NCBI GenBank assembly: GCA_963693305.1
Contig: OY855904.1
Location: 42,687,304 to 42,751,303, forward strand
DNA length: 64,000 nt
Source of the DNA: Meandrina meandrites
Lineage: Eukaryota; Cnidaria; Anthozoa; Scleractinia; Meandrinidae
Direction: 5' to 3'
This document shows positions 61,433 through 64,000 of the stretch, piece by piece; the first letter of the stretch is position 1; each line of letters starts with the position of its first letter. A model generated the notes under the pieces. That model was given only the letters and a program-made list of their open reading frames with translations, searched no databases and was not told where the DNA came from. The translations under genes and the position numbers were made by a program.

Positions 61433-64000
61433 ATCAGTCTTACTACTAAAAGAAATATATTCGTAAATAAAGGACACTCAAGTTCTATGGTCACGGTTTC
61501 CAACATTTTCCAGCTCTTATACTTTAAGTGGTCAGTACTCTCATTCTTTATCTTAAAACAATGCCACCAAAAAAACACAAACATTGGTTAACACGTTTTG
61601 GTGATATTCTTGACATAACAGGTTACCATTGCAACATTAAAACCTGTTTAATAAACCCCTATTTATGTATATGCCTACGTGAACTATGTTCAGCGCTTTC
61701 TTTGTACGACCGATATCAAACCGAGGCGTTTAATTTGAATATCGATGAACAGAAATTTTCCGAGTTCCGGCCTTCAGAACATCCACACGGTAATTAATTT
61801 ACGGTTTATTAAATACGCCAGCCTCTACATCAATGACATTATGGAGGTGTCCATAATCTCGTGTGTTTTTTAACTCTAAAACGAGCCCAGTGACTCCCAT
61901 TTTTTTCACTGAGTTATAATTAGCGTGCCAAGATACACCATTTTACAAAGTTAAAAAGAATTCTACGAATCAAACGGTTTCAGAGCTAATTTTAGGCGGC
62001 TGTGAAGCCGTTCCGTGGCTTCGCCTTTTGTGTTATAGGCTCTTAAAGCGCTAGCACGGCTACATGTTACTCTTAGTACCTGTAAGTTTATAAATAATTG
62101 TCAGGAGTTTAAAAATTTCGAATGGGAGTTAAGAGTTTTTAATTAAAAAAGATGAGGTACGTTTTTTGTCAAATTTCTATGAGAAATACCACCTTGTATC
62201 GTTACATTCTACGAGCGAATCTACCCCTACAACATATTAAGAAATAAAAGTGTGTATATTGCAAATAAAGTGTAAAACTTGGTTGCCAAGAAACGACACT
62301 TAACCATTTGCAGGCTTACCGGGGTGCTTTTCAGGCTAATCGACCTTCACTGGCTAAAAAGCAGTTAGATACTTCTAAAACTTAAACTCGCAGCGCGAAA
62401 CTCGACATCCGCGTGAAGTGAACAATCCCCAGGTCGATGTGGGTCTGAATCCGCATAATATATGATGTTTAATTTTTATCAGTTTTCAACCTGCTGTTTG
62501 TCTGGCGGTTTTCCATTCGTATTAATAGAAAACAAGCTCAATTCGACGTTTAATGTCATTATGCGAAAACTAAAGAACACCAATAATTTTATACTAGCAA
62601 TACTTGGCGAATTAATTTTTGCCTTTTGGAAAGAGGCCGGGCGCCTGAAAGACTCTACCATGCTGCTTTCTGACTTTTTACTATTGTTGTCGCTATTTTA
62701 TTTTATTCTTTTCTGAGTAAGTAATATGTCCACTTTCTATGGCACTTTAATATCCAGTAAGAGAAAAACAAATTTCATCTTAGCGAAAACACCAAAACCT
62801 TGCGTGCAGCGTAATACAAGCAATGCCAGAAAACAATGTGGAAGAGGTACGTAAAACACCTGTTCTCTTGCATGTTCTAGACACCCACAGGAAGAAAATC
62901 AATCGAATCATGTCTTTTTGAATGTTGCTTGGCATGGTGTGTGGTGTGCTATTTGCTTGTGAAAAGGCTTGAATTGAAATTCATGTTATTTTCTAAATAA
63001 GTTTGTGCCTCTTGAGATCCAAAATTATTAAGCTTATGGTAAATGTTTAGATGCTAAAAGCGACAGCATTGTAATTATACTTATTTTTGAAATAAAGTAA
63101 TGCGTATTCGAAGTGAATAACGTCCTCTCTCTTCGTACACTGCCACTCTACGAAAGCTGTGAGGGGCTTACGCCAGTCTACAATCAAGATATGTTAAATT
63201 TGTTCATGTGGGAAAATCACATAGCACGAAAATGAATATGGTTTTAAAAAAAATGAAGTAAGTATTTGCCTAAAATATATTTTAAAAGATTTCAAAAACA
63301 CAAAAATTAGCAAAAATACCGAAAAAATAATCATTGGACAGTGTCATGCAATTTCCTTCCTGAAGACGTAAAGAAATCTCATACGACGAAACACAAAACA
63401 GAACGTGCTATGTTTGTCGTTTTTTTTTTTAAATGAGCACGTGCATTCTAACAACTTTTGCAAGAATACAAAATTGTCAAAAAGAAAATCGTAATTTCCG
63501 AGAAGATCGCACAATAAATAAAGCAAAATGAAAATTGTTAGAAGTTAAAACGCAATGAAAAAAGCATAACACCGTGATAATATAAAAACATAATTTACTC
63601 GTATACCTGGTATCAGACCGTTTTGTTTACATATATCACGAAAGCTAAAAGTCTGAAAATTAGCTTATCTCGTGTGTAAATTATCAAAGCATTTTTTTTA
63701 TTTTATATTTCGTAGCTTACCTTATATCAATGATCTACCTCAAATCGTTTTTATCGTGATATGGCCAAGTTGATTACGTTTTGTTTAGAGCGAGAAATGT
63801 GGTTGGTAATTTGTTGAAGCAATTACGCCCTGTGGTGATATCTCTGTTCTTACTGTTTAGGAGGATAGATATATAATTTAATATACTGTTCTTTCCGCTG
63901 TTATAAAAGAAATTGAAACTAAATTATATAATACCAAGCTAATCAAAGATCAGATTTTGATCGTAAAATAATTGTTAGTCAAATCCTTCTCCATCAGTTT
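61433..64000. other. Upstream region of channel copy 2, no gene seen
   Basis: The stretch may hold the promoter and 5' UTR. Short frames (61528, 62462) have no domain or convincing splice sites, and the rest is AT-rich. Confidence 0.5.

Overview
The window is eukaryotic, AT-rich and repeat-dense, and most likely comes from an anthozoan cnidarian (coral or sea anemone). I infer this from spliced DEG/ENaC/ASIC-type channel exons with long introns, several tRNA-derived SINE-like repeats, many short inverted-repeat elements, Penelope-like and LINE reverse-transcriptase remnants, and a Maverick/Polinton. The species cannot be fixed from the sequence alone.

Region 1 (1-15691) is the right-hand ~15.7 kb of a Polinton; its left end lies outside the window. 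It carries protein-primed DNA polymerase B, a retroviral-type integrase, an adenain-like cysteine protease, a double-jelly-roll major capsid protein (split by one frameshift at a seven-A run), a minor capsid/penton-like protein and an A32/FtsK-type packaging ATPase. It also carries a collagen-like fibre protein, a phospholipase-A2-like virion protein, basic core-like proteins and several unrecognised genes. Three neighbouring genes share an almost identical N-terminal Cys module ending in a GG motif. Many genes have a TATATA box only 2-12 nt before the start codon. A 15-bp palindrome, AGCAACT(G/C)AGTTGCT, occurs four times inside different genes, in more than one reading frame. The right terminus is a ~204-bp imperfect palindrome.

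Region 2 (15692-26247) has no gene I can support. It holds short inverted-repeat elements, a CCCCGGG-rich MITE and a Penelope-like remnant.

Region 3 (26248-42838, minus strand) is the first six coding exons of an ASIC/HyNaC-like sodium channel (copy 1). Its last five exons, including TM2, are not found in the window. Intron 1 carries a ~790-bp perfect TTCC microsatellite and a nested pair of TTAA-target transposons: a 5,268-bp element with 580-bp terminal inverted repeats, inserted into one arm of an older element with 1,511-bp terminal inverted repeats. The inner element contains candidate exons of an unrecognised gene.

Region 4 (42839-50956) is intergenic, with a LINE fragment and MITEs.

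Region 5 (50957-61432, minus strand) is a complete 11-exon paralogue (copy 2) that joins in frame through all splice phases to a 492-residue channel with HG motif, TM1, Cys-rich extracellular domain, TM2 and GxS selectivity motif. The last ~2.6 kb is its upstream region, with no supported gene.
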